DNA from: Priestia endophytica DSM 13796
GTDB lineage: Bacteria > Bacillota > Bacilli > Bacillales > Bacillaceae_H
Direction of reading: 5' to 3'
Length of the DNA: 64,000 bases
NCBI RefSeq assembly: GCF_900115845.1
Contig: NZ_FOXX01000011.1
Coordinates: 114,527-178,526 of the forward strand
Both the position numbers and the translations under genes were made by a program. Of the stretch, positions 25,560 through 33,837 are shown one piece after another (within the stretch, counting starts at the first letter, position 1; every line of letters begins with the position of its first letter). The notes below the pieces were generated by a model. It did no database searches and was not told the DNA's origin. It saw only the letters and a list, made by a program, of their open reading frames with translations.

Positions 25560-26676
25560 GGTTGGAAGACAGCTTTGTAAAATCTGTACCTTTGTAATAA
25601 GAATCACGTACTAAAATATTTGGTCCAAGACATTTCACCGCTGGACAGTGACAGCTTATTTCTTTTGAGATATTAGAATTCTGCCATGTTTGGAAAGCAT
25701 CTAGGAGTTTTGTGTTCTGAATATTTCCAAGTGCTGGCGTATCGCCGAAATCTGTGACGATAATATCCCCAGAAAAAATGCTGACGTTCAGTCGTGAACG
25801 GCCATCAGGATCGTTTCGGACAGTGACATTTTTAGCATTATGAAGACGTTTTAAAAGTTCTAAATCTTCTTCATTGGAGCTACAAGGATAAAAAGGAAGC
25901 GTTCCAAACAGCATCCATACGTTTTCATCTCGAATGTCTAACAAATCGTGAATCGCTTTTCTCATGTCTTTTAGAGAAAGTGTTTCAAGCGCGCTTGCAA
26001 AGTCACTAGGATACATTGGGTGAACTTCGTGTCGGCCACACTGCATTTCGTTAACAATTTGATGGTGAATGTCTTTCATATATGGTAGCGTTCGTTTGTT
26101 TAACATAGTTTCCGCAGAAACCATAACACCCGCTTTTGCAAGTGCTCGGCTATTCTCAATCATTTTCTCAAAATATTTTGCACGCTGTTTATACGTTGGC
26201 TTGCGCTCCATCATTGCAAATCCGCCTTCAACAAACTCGTCCATTGTTCCCCAGTTATGAGAAATGTGTAAAACGTCCAAATGCGGAATAATAAGCTCAT
26301 AACGAGATAAATCTAACGTTAAGTTCGAATTAATTTGCGTGCGTACGCCACGCTCACGTGCATACTTTAATAGCGGTACAACGTAATTTTTTACAGATGA
26401 AAGAGAAAGCATTGGCTCTCCACCTGTAATACTAATGGAACGAAGATGAGGAATTTCCTCTAGTCGCTGAATTAACAAATCTAATGGAAGAGCTGGATCA
26501 TCTTTCGGTTGTAATGTGTAACCAACAGCACAGTGTTCACAGCGCATATTACAAAGAGTAGTTGTTGTAAACTCGACGTTTGTTAATGTTGGTTTACCAA
26601 ACTCCTCGATATCTAAATAAGCTTCCCACGGATCGTACTGGGGGGTTATCGGTTTTAAAACCGTTTGTTTCATCAT
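25555..26676 (-). CDS. yfkAB: YfkAB radical SAM protein with C-terminal CxC motif
   Basis: This 373-residue protein has a radical SAM cluster motif TTLCNMRCEHC (CX3CX2C) near residue 42, then GGEPM for SAM binding, and a C-terminal cysteine set, CHCPAVKC, that could bind a second cluster. Both halves are in one open frame; the B. subtilis 168 annotation lists yfkA and yfkB as separate genes. The substrate is unknown. Two adjacent ATGs follow AAAGGAG; either may be used. Confidence 0.92.
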   Translation of the reverse strand: MMKQTVLKPITPQYDPWEAYLDIEEFGKPTLTNVEFTTTTLCNMRCEHCAVGYTLQPKDDPALPLDLLIQRLEEIPHLRSISITGGEPMLSLSSVKNYVVPLLKYARERGVRTQINSNLTLDLSRYELIIPHLDVLHISHNWGTMDEFVEGGFAMMERKPTYKQRAKYFEKMIENSRALAKAGVMVSAETMLNKRTLPYMKDIHHQIVNEMQCGRHEVHPMYPSDFASALETLSLKDMRKAIHDLLDIRDENVWMLFGTLPFYPCSSNEEDLELLKRLHNAKNVTVRNDPDGRSRLNVSIFSGDIIVTDFGDTPALGNIQNTKLLDAFQTWQNSNISKEISCHCPAVKCLGPNILVRDSYYKGTDFTKLSSNL

Positions 26677-26825
26677 AAAAACTCCTTTAAAAAGAGAACC
26701 TGTCTCTCACATTATTTCATCAAACTAAATAAAAGGCACTAACGATTATTATGGAATTATCCGCTTTTAGTTGTCAATGCTGAAATCATTCGCTACCATT
26801 AAGAATGTGAAGGGAGAGTGTGAAA

Positions 26826-27011
26826 ATGGGCAATGCAATTCATGATAAGGAAGCACAGCTTCAGTATTTAAGAACTCGTCTTGATATGTTTATGCACGTA
26901 CTGGACTCTTTAGAGGCAGAAAATGCTGACATTGAAGATATTGACCGCCTTATTGGCATGATGGACGACCTTCAGCTAAAATGTGAACAGTTTAAAAAAG
27001 ACTGGAAGTAA
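26826..27011 (+). CDS. SE1561 family small protein
   Basis: This helical protein of about 61 residues begins MGNAIHDKEAQLQYLRTRLD and contains an EDIDRLIGMMDDL motif typical of the SE1561 family. The ATG at 26826 is 9 bases after GGGAG; a GTG 6 bases earlier is too close. No function is known. It lies just ahead of the deacetylase gene. Confidence 0.82.
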   Translation: MGNAIHDKEAQLQYLRTRLDMFMHVLDSLEAENADIEDIDRLIGMMDDLQLKCEQFKKDWK

Positions 27012-27091
27012 AAGCAGTCAAATAATGGTGTGCATGAACTTGCTTACTCAAAGTCCAAACTAACAGTAAATGACTGAAAGGGGACTAGGGG

Positions 27092-27871
27092 ATGCGTTAT
27101 TTTCTTCTCGTGCTATGTATGATGTTAGCATTGCCAATGAGTATCTCAGCAAGTTCTTCCAACACACCTTACAACTGGGGATTTGCGAAAAACAAAGATC
27201 ATGTGAAACCTGAAGTTGGAAAGCAGTATGAAGAAATGTTGAAAAGGCAAAAGTCTTTTTACGTTGGTAAAGACAAAAATGTCTATTTAACTTTTGATAA
27301 CGGTTATGAAAATGGATATACACCAGGCGTTTTAGATGTTTTGAAAAAACAGAATGTCACAGCAACGTTTTTTGTGACAGGTCAGTTTCTAGAGAGTGAG
27401 CCTTCACTTGTAAAGCGAATGGCGAAAGAAGGCCATATTGTTGGAAATCATTCTTGGCATCATCCAGATTTTACACAAGTAAGTGATGAACGATTAAAAA
27501 AAGAGCTTAAATGTGTAAAAGATGAATATACAAAACTGACCGGAAAAAAAGAGATGCGTTATTTAAGACCACCAAGAGGGGTTTTTAGTGAGCGTGTTTT
27601 AGAAGTAGCTCGTAACGAAGGATATACGACAGTTTTTTGGTCTGTTGCATTTGTGGATTGGAAAACAGATCAGCAAAAAGGATGGCGTTATGCATACGAT
27701 AATATTATGGAACAAATCCATCCAGGGGCTGTTATTTTGCTTCATACAGTGTCAAAAGACAATGCTGAAGCACTTGAGCGTGCGATCATTGATTTGAAAA
27801 AGCAAGGCTATAAATTCAAATCTTTGGATCATTTAGTAAACGAAAAGCAAAAGGAGAAGTCTGCTGACTAA
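27092..27871 (+). CDS. pdaA: PdaA-type polysaccharide deacetylase
   Basis: This 259-residue protein has a signal peptide (1-21) and a NodB domain. Its first metal motif is the family variant FDNGYENG (Asp replaced by Asn), as in B. subtilis PdaA; the zinc histidines are in GNHSWHHPD, and the catalytic Arg/Pro loop is RPPRGVFSE. PdaA removes acetyl groups from muramic acid to start muramic-delta-lactam formation in the spore cortex. It is a sporulation gene; a mother-cell promoter was not located. Confidence 0.93.
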   Translation: MRYFLLVLCMMLALPMSISASSSNTPYNWGFAKNKDHVKPEVGKQYEEMLKRQKSFYVGKDKNVYLTFDNGYENGYTPGVLDVLKKQNVTATFFVTGQFLESEPSLVKRMAKEGHIVGNHSWHHPDFTQVSDERLKKELKCVKDEYTKLTGKKEMRYLRPPRGVFSERVLEVARNEGYTTVFWSVAFVDWKTDQQKGWRYAYDNIMEQIHPGAVILLHTVSKDNAEALERAIIDLKKQGYKFKSLDHLVNEKQKEKSAD

Positions 27872-27886
27872 GCAGGCTTTTCCTAT
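27857..27886 (+). terminator. Terminator after pdaA
   Basis: AGTCTGCT and AGCAGGCT (one G-T pair) overlap the stop codon and lead into TTTTCC. Confidence 0.6.
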
Positions 27887-27947
27887 TTGCGTTTTAGCCC
27901 CTAGTTCGTTTACTATTATAAGGTTAACGAAAAGGAGGGGAAGGGAA

Positions 27948-28811
27948 ATGATAATAGAAAAGAAATTAAAACCCCCATATGATTTTACCCACGTTTTTAC
28001 CCGTCTTTCTCTTGATTCTTTACACAACATTGATCAGGACTACAAAGGGATGAAAGTACCATTACGGATTCATAATATCCCTACTGTTGTTTATATAAAA
28101 AGTACTGGAACTGTCAAAGAGCCTTCGTGTGTTATCTATAGTGAAGACTCTCTGGATGAAAAAGCAGTTATGGAAGAGCTCTCACGCATTTTTCAGTTTG
28201 ATCGAGACTTACAAGAAGTAGAAGATCATTTTAAAGAAACAAGTCTAGCGCCACTTTTTAAAAAGTTTCGCGGCTCTCCGCTTGTTTGTGAATTTAACCT
28301 TTATGGATGTTTAGTGAAAAATATTATTCATCAGCAAGTGAGTATGAAAGTTGCTGATCTTTTAACAGCTCGCTTCGTAAGAACATTCGGGACAATGGTA
28401 GACGAAGTTTTTGTCTACCCAGAGCCAGAAGAAATTGTTGCTCGCTCCATTGAAGAACTCCGCGAAATTGGATTAAGCGAGCGTAAAGCAGAGTATATTC
28501 TTGGTGTCTCTAAAGAGATTGTTTCAGGAACTTTGTCTCTGGAATCTTTACAAGAACTTCCTGATGAAGAAGTTGTTAAAACTTTAGTTGAAATTCGCGG
28601 TATTGGTCCATGGACAGCGCAAAATTTCTTAATGGCGGGATGTGGACGAGAAAACTTATTTCCGAAAGCAGATCTTGGCTTACAGAACGCTGTTGCTAAG
28701 CTTTTTAACTTAGAAAAGCGACCAACCCTTTTACAAATGGATGAACTTAGTGAGGGGTGGGCTCCATATTTAAGTTATGCAAGCTTGTATTTATGGAAAA
28801 GCATTGAATAA
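27948..28811 (+). CDS. DNA-3-methyladenine glycosylase (AlkA-like, YfjP)
   Basis: This 287-residue base-excision repair enzyme has an HhH-GPD domain (about 120-285) with the helix-hairpin-helix VEIRGIGPWTAQNFLM and the catalytic Asp in LFPKADLGLQNA. The N-terminal 110 residues form the AlkA-type beta domain. No iron-sulfur cysteines are present, as expected. AAGGAGGGG precedes the ATG. The next gene follows 31 bases later. Confidence 0.92.
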   Translation: MIIEKKLKPPYDFTHVFTRLSLDSLHNIDQDYKGMKVPLRIHNIPTVVYIKSTGTVKEPSCVIYSEDSLDEKAVMEELSRIFQFDRDLQEVEDHFKETSLAPLFKKFRGSPLVCEFNLYGCLVKNIIHQQVSMKVADLLTARFVRTFGTMVDEVFVYPEPEEIVARSIEELREIGLSERKAEYILGVSKEIVSGTLSLESLQELPDEEVVKTLVEIRGIGPWTAQNFLMAGCGRENLFPKADLGLQNAVAKLFNLEKRPTLLQMDELSEGWAPYLSYASLYLWKSIE

Positions 28812-28842
28812 AAATAAATAACATTAAAGGAGGTGCAACCTT

Positions 28843-30237
28843 TTGAAGACAAATCAGAAAAGAGAAAAGGTTGAGATGAAAGTAAAAGTTGGACAACATG
28901 TTCCGCTTACAATCAAAAGACTCGGCATTAATGGAGAAGGTGTTGGGTATTTTAAAAAGCAAGTTGTATTTGTTCCAGGGGCGCTTCCAAACGAGGAAGT
29001 TATCGCGGAAATTACCAATGTAAAACATAAATTTGCCGAAGGACGTGTGAAACGCATTCGCAAAATGTCCGACGATCGTGTCAAAGCTCCATGTCCAATT
29101 TATGAAAAATGTGGCGGCTGTCAGCTTCAGCATTTAAGCTATGAAGGGCAGTTGAAAGCCAAACGAGACATTGTTGTTCAGGCATTTGAGCGTCATGGTA
29201 ATGTGCGTAATTTAGAGAAAAAGCTTGAACAAACAATTGGAATGGAAGAGCCATGGAAGTATCGCAACAAAGCTCAATTCCAAGTAGGACTTTTAAAAGG
29301 AAAAGTAATTGCAGGTCTTTACGGGGCAAATTCGCATCGTCTTATTAATATTAACGAATGTATTGTACAGCGTCCTGAAACAACGAAAGTGATTAACAAC
29401 GTAAAACAAATTCTTCAAGATTTGAAGATTTCGATTTATGATGAACGTAAACGTAAAGGGCTTGTTCGTACAATAGTGACTCGTATTGGAGTTTCAACAG
29501 GAGAAGTACAGCTTGTTCTTATTACATCTAAAGAAGAGCTTCCTAAAAAAGATCTCCTTATTCAAGAAGTGAAAAAGCGTCTTCCAGAAGTGAAATCGAT
29601 TATGCAAAATGTGAACGGCCAAAAAACGTCACTTATTTTCGGAGATAAGACATTTACATTAGACGGAAAAGAAACAATTGAGGAAGTACTTGGCGACTTG
29701 TCTTTTGACTTATCAGCTCGTGCTTTCTTCCAGTTGAATCCAACGCAAACTGTTAAACTTTATGACGAAGTGAAAAAAGAAGCTGGTTTAACAGGAAAAG
29801 AAAAAATTGTGGATGCTTACTGTGGTGTCGGAACGATTGGACTTTGGCTTGCTGATGAAGCAGGTGAAATCCGCGGCATGGACGTTATTGAAGATTCCAT
29901 CGTCGATGCTAATAAAAATGCCAAAGCAAAAGGCTATGACAATGCTCATTATGTAGTTGGAAAAGCTGAATATTGGATGCCGAAATGGGTAAAAGAAGGA
30001 TGGAAACCAGATGTCGTTGTTGTCGATCCACCTCGCACAGGGTGTGATGAAAAACTTCTAAAAACCATTTTAAACGTCAAGCCGAAAAAAGTCGTATACG
30101 TTTCATGTAATCCATCAACTCTTGCTAAAGATGTTAAGATCTTAACAAAACTCTATAAAGTAGAGCGCATTCAGCCTGTGGACATGTTTCCTCAAACAGC
30201 ACACGTCGAAAGTGTGACGACGCTGAGCTTGAAATAG
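28843..30237 (+). CDS. rlmCD: 23S rRNA (uracil-C5)-methyltransferase RlmCD
   Basis: This 464-residue TrmA-family enzyme has an N-terminal TRAM domain (about 10-70), a [4Fe-4S] site [10 protein letters not shown] with a later Cys in [10 protein letters not shown], the SAM motif [14 protein letters not shown] and the catalytic Cys in [12 protein letters not shown]. In B. subtilis the homologue methylates U747 and U1939. The start is TTG, 9 bases after AAAGGAGGTG; the next in-frame ATG has no site. Confidence 0.94.
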   Translation: MKTNQKREKVEMKVKVGQHVPLTIKRLGINGEGVGYFKKQVVFVPGALPNEEVIAEITNVKHKFAEGRVKRIRKMSDDRVKAPCPIYEKCGGCQLQHLSYEGQLKAKRDIVVQAFERHGNVRNLEKKLEQTIGMEEPWKYRNKAQFQVGLLKGKVIAGLYGANSHRLININECIVQRPETTKVINNVKQILQDLKISIYDERKRKGLVRTIVTRIGVSTGEVQLVLITSKEELPKKDLLIQEVKKRLPEVKSIMQNVNGQKTSLIFGDKTFTLDGKETIEEVLGDLSFDLSARAFFQLNPTQTVKLYDEVKKEAGLTGKEKIVDAYCGVGTIGLWLADEAGEIRGMDVIEDSIVDANKNAKAKGYDNAHYVVGKAEYWMPKWVKEGWKPDVVVVDPPRTGCDEKLLKTILNVKPKKVVYVSCNPSTLAKDVKILTKLYKVERIQPVDMFPQTAHVESVTTLSLK

Positions 30238-30272
30238 CAAAGGGAATAAGATATTTCTTGTTCCCTTTTTTA
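30238..30272 (+). terminator. Terminator after rlmCD
   Basis: AAAGGGAA and TTCCCTTT pair around a loop of about 14 nt and run into TTTT. Confidence 0.75.
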
Positions 30273-30332
30273 GTCGCAATATCTCTTTTTCGCCCATATA
30301 CTGATACAAAATGGTTTGAAAAGGAGAAGACT

Positions 30333-31037
30333 ATGCACTATTTCAGACAACATCTAAGCACCGTAGCCTTTACAACAGGAGACGTCACAGGAGATAAGGT
30401 GTCAGATTCTATCTCGTTAGTCGGGGAGAGGACGGCTGATAGTCCATTTATTCAGCATCTTCGTCTTGTTGTGAAAGATGGCAGAACAGGAAAGGTAGTA
30501 AGCGTTCCATTAACAGAAGATGCGGGATATGGTCCATCATTATTTATCGGAGATGTTACAGGAGATAAAATAGCTGATATTTTAGTAAGCATTGATTCAG
30601 GGGGAAGCGGTGGAATGATGTATCATAACCTCTATTCATTCGTAAACCTTACACCTCGGCTAATTTTTGATTCAAATGTATATAATGACTACTATAAGTA
30701 TGAAGTCACGTATAAAAATGATAAAAAAGTAGAGGTCATAAGCGAGCGAAATCAGCAAAAATACATCATTGATATTTCGACAAGAGATAAGCAATATTTA
30801 GACGAGATATATAATAGTGATGGAACGTTAAAAGAGCCCATTAGTGGGTTTGTTAATCCAATTAGTGGATTGTATCCTGTGGACTTCGATCGAGATGGCG
30901 TGTATGAGCTTTTAGCTTATCAGCGAATTGCGGGGCGCTATAATGCAGATGCTTTAGGATATGTATTAAATACGCTAAAGTGGAGAAACCAAACGTTCTT
31001 CTTGCAAGATCAACAAGTTGCTATTTTCGGGTCGTAA
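30333..31037 (+). CDS. VCBS/FG-GAP repeat-like protein of unknown role
   Basis: This protein of about 234 residues carries three Asp-rich calcium-loop motifs: TGDVTGDKVSDSISLVG, IGDVTGDKIADILVSID and PVDFDRDGVYELLAY, as in FG-GAP/VCBS repeats. No signal peptide is evident from this start, which has AAAAGGAG upstream; the in-frame ATG 75 bases earlier lies inside the rlmCD terminator. Bacillus homologues are often called spore coat-related; I cannot confirm that. Confidence 0.75.
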   Translation: MHYFRQHLSTVAFTTGDVTGDKVSDSISLVGERTADSPFIQHLRLVVKDGRTGKVVSVPLTEDAGYGPSLFIGDVTGDKIADILVSIDSGGSGGMMYHNLYSFVNLTPRLIFDSNVYNDYYKYEVTYKNDKKVEVISERNQQKYIIDISTRDKQYLDEIYNSDGTLKEPISGFVNPISGLYPVDFDRDGVYELLAYQRIAGRYNADALGYVLNTLKWRNQTFFLQDQQVAIFGS

Positions 31038-31046
31038 AGCAAAAGA

Positions 31047-31097
31047 TAGAGGAATAAGCTTATTTTTGCCTAAGCCTATTTCCTTTATCGTCTTTTT
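31047..31097 (+). terminator. Imperfect terminator
   Basis: GGAATAAGCTTA pairs with TAAGCCTATTTCC (mismatches) and is followed by CTTTATCGTCTTTTTT. The next 220 bases up to the helicase gene hold its promoter and a long leader; I see no gene there. Confidence 0.55.
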
Positions 31098-31323
31098 TCT
31101 GCTGTATGTAGAAGTGAGCAAAAAGCATTCTTTTCGTACAACCTATTACATATTCTCGCATCTAAAAAGGAAAGAAAACGACTGTTGATTATTTCCCTTT
31201 TGTATATCTCCTGTTACTATAGAAAAGGGTTAAGAAACTACATGACTTATCACTGAACGAAAAGAGTAAGAAATAAATTTACGAATAGATGACAAACTTA
31301 GATTGTAAATAAAGGAGAATTTC

Positions 31324-32463
31324 ATGAAAGACCAAGAATTTTTATCATCATTTCAACCGTTTTTGCAAGAAAAGTGGGAAGAAGCAGGATTTGAAGCACC
31401 AACAGGCATCCAAAAGAAGGCTATCCCTGCAATTCTAGAGGGTGGAGACGTTATTGCAAAGTCCCCAACTGGAACAGGAAAAACACTTGCTTACCTACTT
31501 CCTTTGATTGAGAAGATTGATCCAAGCAAGCCGCATATTCAAGCTGTTGTCCTTGCTTCCTCACAAGAGTTAGTTATGCAAATTTTTGAAGAAGCGCAAA
31601 AGTGGACAAAAGGAAGTGATGTGAAAGTTGGCTCATTTATTGGAGGAGCTAACGTAAAGCGTCAAGTTGAGAAGTTGAAGAAAAACCGTCCACATATTGC
31701 ATTCGGAACGCCTGGTCGTGTTAATGAACTAATTAAAATGAAGAAGTTCAAGATGCATGAAGTGAAGACAATTGTCATTGATGAAGGTGACCAACTTCTT
31801 ATTCCAGAGCACATTAGTACTGTTCAGGATATTATCAAATCTTCGCTAAGTGAGCGTCAAGTCTTATTGTTTTCAGCAACGTTAGCAGGAAACTCAGAGC
31901 AGCTTGCAGATGACTTGATGAGCGGAGAGCCACACGTCTTTAAAATTGAGCGTGATGAGCTTACAGCAACAAAAGTAGACCATATTTATTTTGTTTGTGA
32001 AGGACGAGAAAAGCTTGATGTGCTACGTAAGTTTCTTCATGCTGAGAAAGTGAAGGCACTTGGGTTTGTACGTGATATCGGAAATCTTGTTGTTGCTGCT
32101 GAAAAGTTAGAATATAAAGGCATTTCGCTGGGTGTTTTGCATAGTGAAGCGAAAAAAGAAGAACGTGCAACGGCTCTAAAAATGCTCCGTAAGGGAGACA
32201 TTCCTCTTTTATTAGCAACAGATGTGGCTGCACGTGGATTAGATGTAGAAGGTTTAACACACGTGATTCATGTTGATTTTCCACAAGATGTGACTCAATA
32301 TACACATCGCTCAGGTCGGACAGGACGCGGTGGAAAAGAAGGGACAGTCGTTTCTATTGTCACACAGCGTGAAGAAAGAACATTAAAGCAGTTTGCAAAA
32401 GAGATGAACGTAAGCTTGACTAAGAAAGTACTTTCAAGAGGAAAAGTAGAAGATGCAAACTAA
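31324..32463 (+). CDS. yfmL: DEAD-box RNA helicase (YfmL-like)
   Basis: This 379-residue helicase has only the core: Q motif FEAPTGIQKKAIPAI, motif I SPTGTGKT, II written DEGD (Asp in place of Ala), III SAT, V ATDVAARGLD and VI HRSGRTGRGG. The DEGD variant and short length fit B. subtilis YfmL, which affects ribosome assembly and DNA transformation. AAAGGAG lies upstream. It has a leader of roughly 100-200 bases, so cold-responsive leader control is possible. Confidence 0.92.
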   Translation: MKDQEFLSSFQPFLQEKWEEAGFEAPTGIQKKAIPAILEGGDVIAKSPTGTGKTLAYLLPLIEKIDPSKPHIQAVVLASSQELVMQIFEEAQKWTKGSDVKVGSFIGGANVKRQVEKLKKNRPHIAFGTPGRVNELIKMKKFKMHEVKTIVIDEGDQLLIPEHISTVQDIIKSSLSERQVLLFSATLAGNSEQLADDLMSGEPHVFKIERDELTATKVDHIYFVCEGREKLDVLRKFLHAEKVKALGFVRDIGNLVVAAEKLEYKGISLGVLHSEAKKEERATALKMLRKGDIPLLLATDVAARGLDVEGLTHVIHVDFPQDVTQYTHRSGRTGRGGKEGTVVSIVTQREERTLKQFAKEMNVSLTKKVLSRGKVEDAN

Positions 32464-32492
32464 AAAAGAAGCCTTGAGGGCTTCTTTTTTAG
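32464..32492 (+). terminator. Terminator after yfmL
   Basis: AAAAGAAGCC and GGCTTCTTTT pair around a 6-nt loop and are followed by TTAG. Confidence 0.85.
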
Positions 32493-32674
32493 TTATCCAC
32501 AAGAAATTCCACTAAAAATAGTTTATAAAGTCTGAATATTAACAACTTTATACACATTATCCACAGTTTTGTGGATGGAAAAGGTACTTTTGTCCCCATT
32601 CTTGTCCACAATAAAAAGCTCCAAAAACAAGTAATACACAATATAATCCACAATTTTAAGAAAATTGTGGATTA
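32493..32674. promoter_or_regulatory. Cluster of DnaA-box-like sequences
   Basis: Three exact matches to TTATNCACA occur: 32493-32501, 32548-32556 and 32557-32565, the last two directly abutting. Near matches are 32570-32578 (reverse), 32602-32610 (TTGTCCACA), and the pair 32644-32652 / 32666-32674 (TAATCCACA in both orientations). Seven sites fall in about 180 bases of gene-free, AT-rich DNA. DnaA binding is inferred; such clusters outside oriC are known in B. subtilis to affect initiation. Confidence 0.62.
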
Positions 32675-32684
32675 TATTGTGTAT
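32634..32684. repeat. Perfect 24-bp inverted repeat
   Basis: Two 24-base arms (32634-32657 and 32661-32684) are exact reverse complements with a 3-base loop AAG. Each arm contains one TAATCCACA DnaA-box-like sequence. It lies 8 bases past the yfhD-like stop codon. On either strand there is no following T-run, so it is not a simple terminator. Confidence 0.9.
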
Positions 32685-32692
32685 AAGTAGAA

Positions 32693-32863
32693 TTACTGTT
32701 GATTTTTCTGGCGCTTATGAGAAGCAATGGAGCGTTCCTTTGCTTTTAAATCTTCTGTATCAGCTAGTTCATCGGAATACTCAATATCATGACCATCTGG
32801 TTTTACATGCTTTGGCATTTTTAATTTTTCTTTGTAATAATTCTCTTGTTCTTTATCTTTCAT
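32693..32863 (-). CDS. YfhD family small protein
   Basis: This 56-residue, highly charged protein begins MKDKEQENYYKEKLKMPKHV and has the family-like centre KPDGHDIEYSDELADTEDL followed by a basic tail. The start follows AAAGGAG by 8 bases; an earlier in-frame ATG at 32899 lacks a site. The ribosome site lies in one arm of a 12-bp inverted repeat, so translation may be structure-controlled. The function is unknown. Confidence 0.75.
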   Translation of the reverse strand: MKDKEQENYYKEKLKMPKHVKPDGHDIEYSDELADTEDLKAKERSIASHKRQKNQQ

Positions 32864-32871
32864 AAAAAATT

Positions 32872-32927
32872 CTCCTTTCTTAACGTAGAAATAGTGCATT
32901 TCAACAAATAGTTTGCGTTAAGAAAGG
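32872..32927 (-). promoter_or_regulatory. Hairpin that would sequester the yfhD ribosome site
   Basis: In the yfhD transcript CCTTTCTTAACG (32927-32916) and CGTTAAGAAAGG (32885-32874) form a perfect 12-bp stem around a 30-base loop. The 3' arm contains most of the AAAGGAG ribosome site. Confidence 0.55.
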
Positions 32928-32952
32928 ACAACATATGTGTGAAGAAATAAGA

Positions 32953-33081
32953 TTATTTTGAGCGTTTTGGTGTAAAACCGCCTGCTCGATCGGCCATTTT
33001 AAATTCATGTGAGTATGTTACTTGCTGTGAACTTGAAAGTGTATTTCTTGATAAGCGATCGTGTTTCTTTTTTTCTGCCAT
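32953..33081 (-). CDS. yfhE: YfhE family small protein
   Basis: This 42-residue basic protein begins MAEKKKHDRLSRNTL and ends with the family signature YSHEFKMADRAGGFTPKRSK (20 residues). GGAGGGAT lies ahead of the ATG. It is next to the YfhD-type gene, as in B. subtilis yfhD-yfhE. The function is unknown. Confidence 0.85.
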   Translation of the reverse strand: MAEKKKHDRLSRNTLSSSQQVTYSHEFKMADRAGGFTPKRSK

Positions 33082-33153
33082 AGAAGATCCCTCCAAACTG
33101 TTATAGTTTTAGTTTATCCATTTTCAATCTCTTTAAACGAAAGGAAGGATAGG

Positions 33154-33222
33154 ATGATTCGCACCATTTTAATGATTATCGGGATAATTGTTGTCATTAG
33201 TATTATTATGAATTTATTCTAA
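33154..33222 (+). CDS. 22-residue hydrophobic peptide
   Basis: The ORF begins MIRTILMIIGIIVVISIIMN and is one membrane helix. AAGGAAGGATAGG precedes the ATG, and a terminator follows the stop at once. It is probably a small membrane protein; the family is not recognised. Confidence 0.5.
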   Translation: MIRTILMIIGIIVVISIIMNLF

Positions 33223-33224
33223 AC

Positions 33225-33252
33225 AAAAAAGCAGTCATTTGACTGCTTTTTA
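33225..33252. terminator. Bidirectional terminator
   Basis: AAAAAGCAGTCA and TGACTGCTTTTT pair around a 2-nt loop between the small peptide gene and the convergent acetyltransferase gene. Confidence 0.88.
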
Positions 33253-33801
33253 CGCCTCTTTTGCTTGTTGTTCTTCGTCTTGTTGACGTAAGCGATAAAG
33301 AGTGTAGAGATCTTTTGGAATAGCAAAAAGGTGATACGTATCTTCTTTTTCATTAATTTCATCATATAAGCTTTTATAAAGTTCATTTGCATTAATAACG
33401 TACGGAAGTTTTTCTGCTGCTTTAATGGAACGGATGTTGCTTTTTCGAATTTTCATAAAGATACGCTCCATTCCAAGCTCATAGAATAGTTCATCAAAGA
33501 AAGCATCTTTTGCTACTTGGTTATATCCTTTTCCATGATATGGTTTACCAAGCCACGTGCCGAGAAATCCTGCTCCGTCTTCAATATCAAATAGATTAAT
33601 GGTGCCAATTGGAGCTCCCCATTCATCTGTAATTGTTCGTGATACAAGCTCTCCTTGTTCTTCTGCTTCAAGAAGCTGTTTTGTTATGAAAATAAATTCA
33701 TCATAGGACGCCGGTTTATGACGCACAAAAGGGAAGACTTCTGGATGCACCATAAGCTCATATAAATTTTGACAATCATGTAAATCACGTTTTTTTAACA
33801 T
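33250..33801 (-). CDS. GNAT family N-acetyltransferase (RimJ/RimL-like)
   Basis: This protein of about 183 residues has a GNAT fold of the RimJ-RimL group: an N-terminal LKKRDLHDCQNLYELM, a core TINLFDIEDG strand, a GKPYHGKGY acetyl-CoA loop and KIRKSNIRSIKAAEKL. The start at 33801 lies 8 bases after GGAGGGG; an in-frame ATG at 33837 has no site. The substrate is unknown. A tRNA-like element with a terminator lies directly upstream. Confidence 0.85.
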   Translation of the reverse strand: MLKKRDLHDCQNLYELMVHPEVFPFVRHKPASYDEFIFITKQLLEAEEQGELVSRTITDEWGAPIGTINLFDIEDGAGFLGTWLGKPYHGKGYNQVAKDAFFDELFYELGMERIFMKIRKSNIRSIKAAEKLPYVINANELYKSLYDEINEKEDTYHLFAIPKDLYTLYRLRQQDEEQQAKEA

Positions 33802-33837
33802 AGGATTCCCCTCCATGCGAGGGCAGAAAGATAGCAT

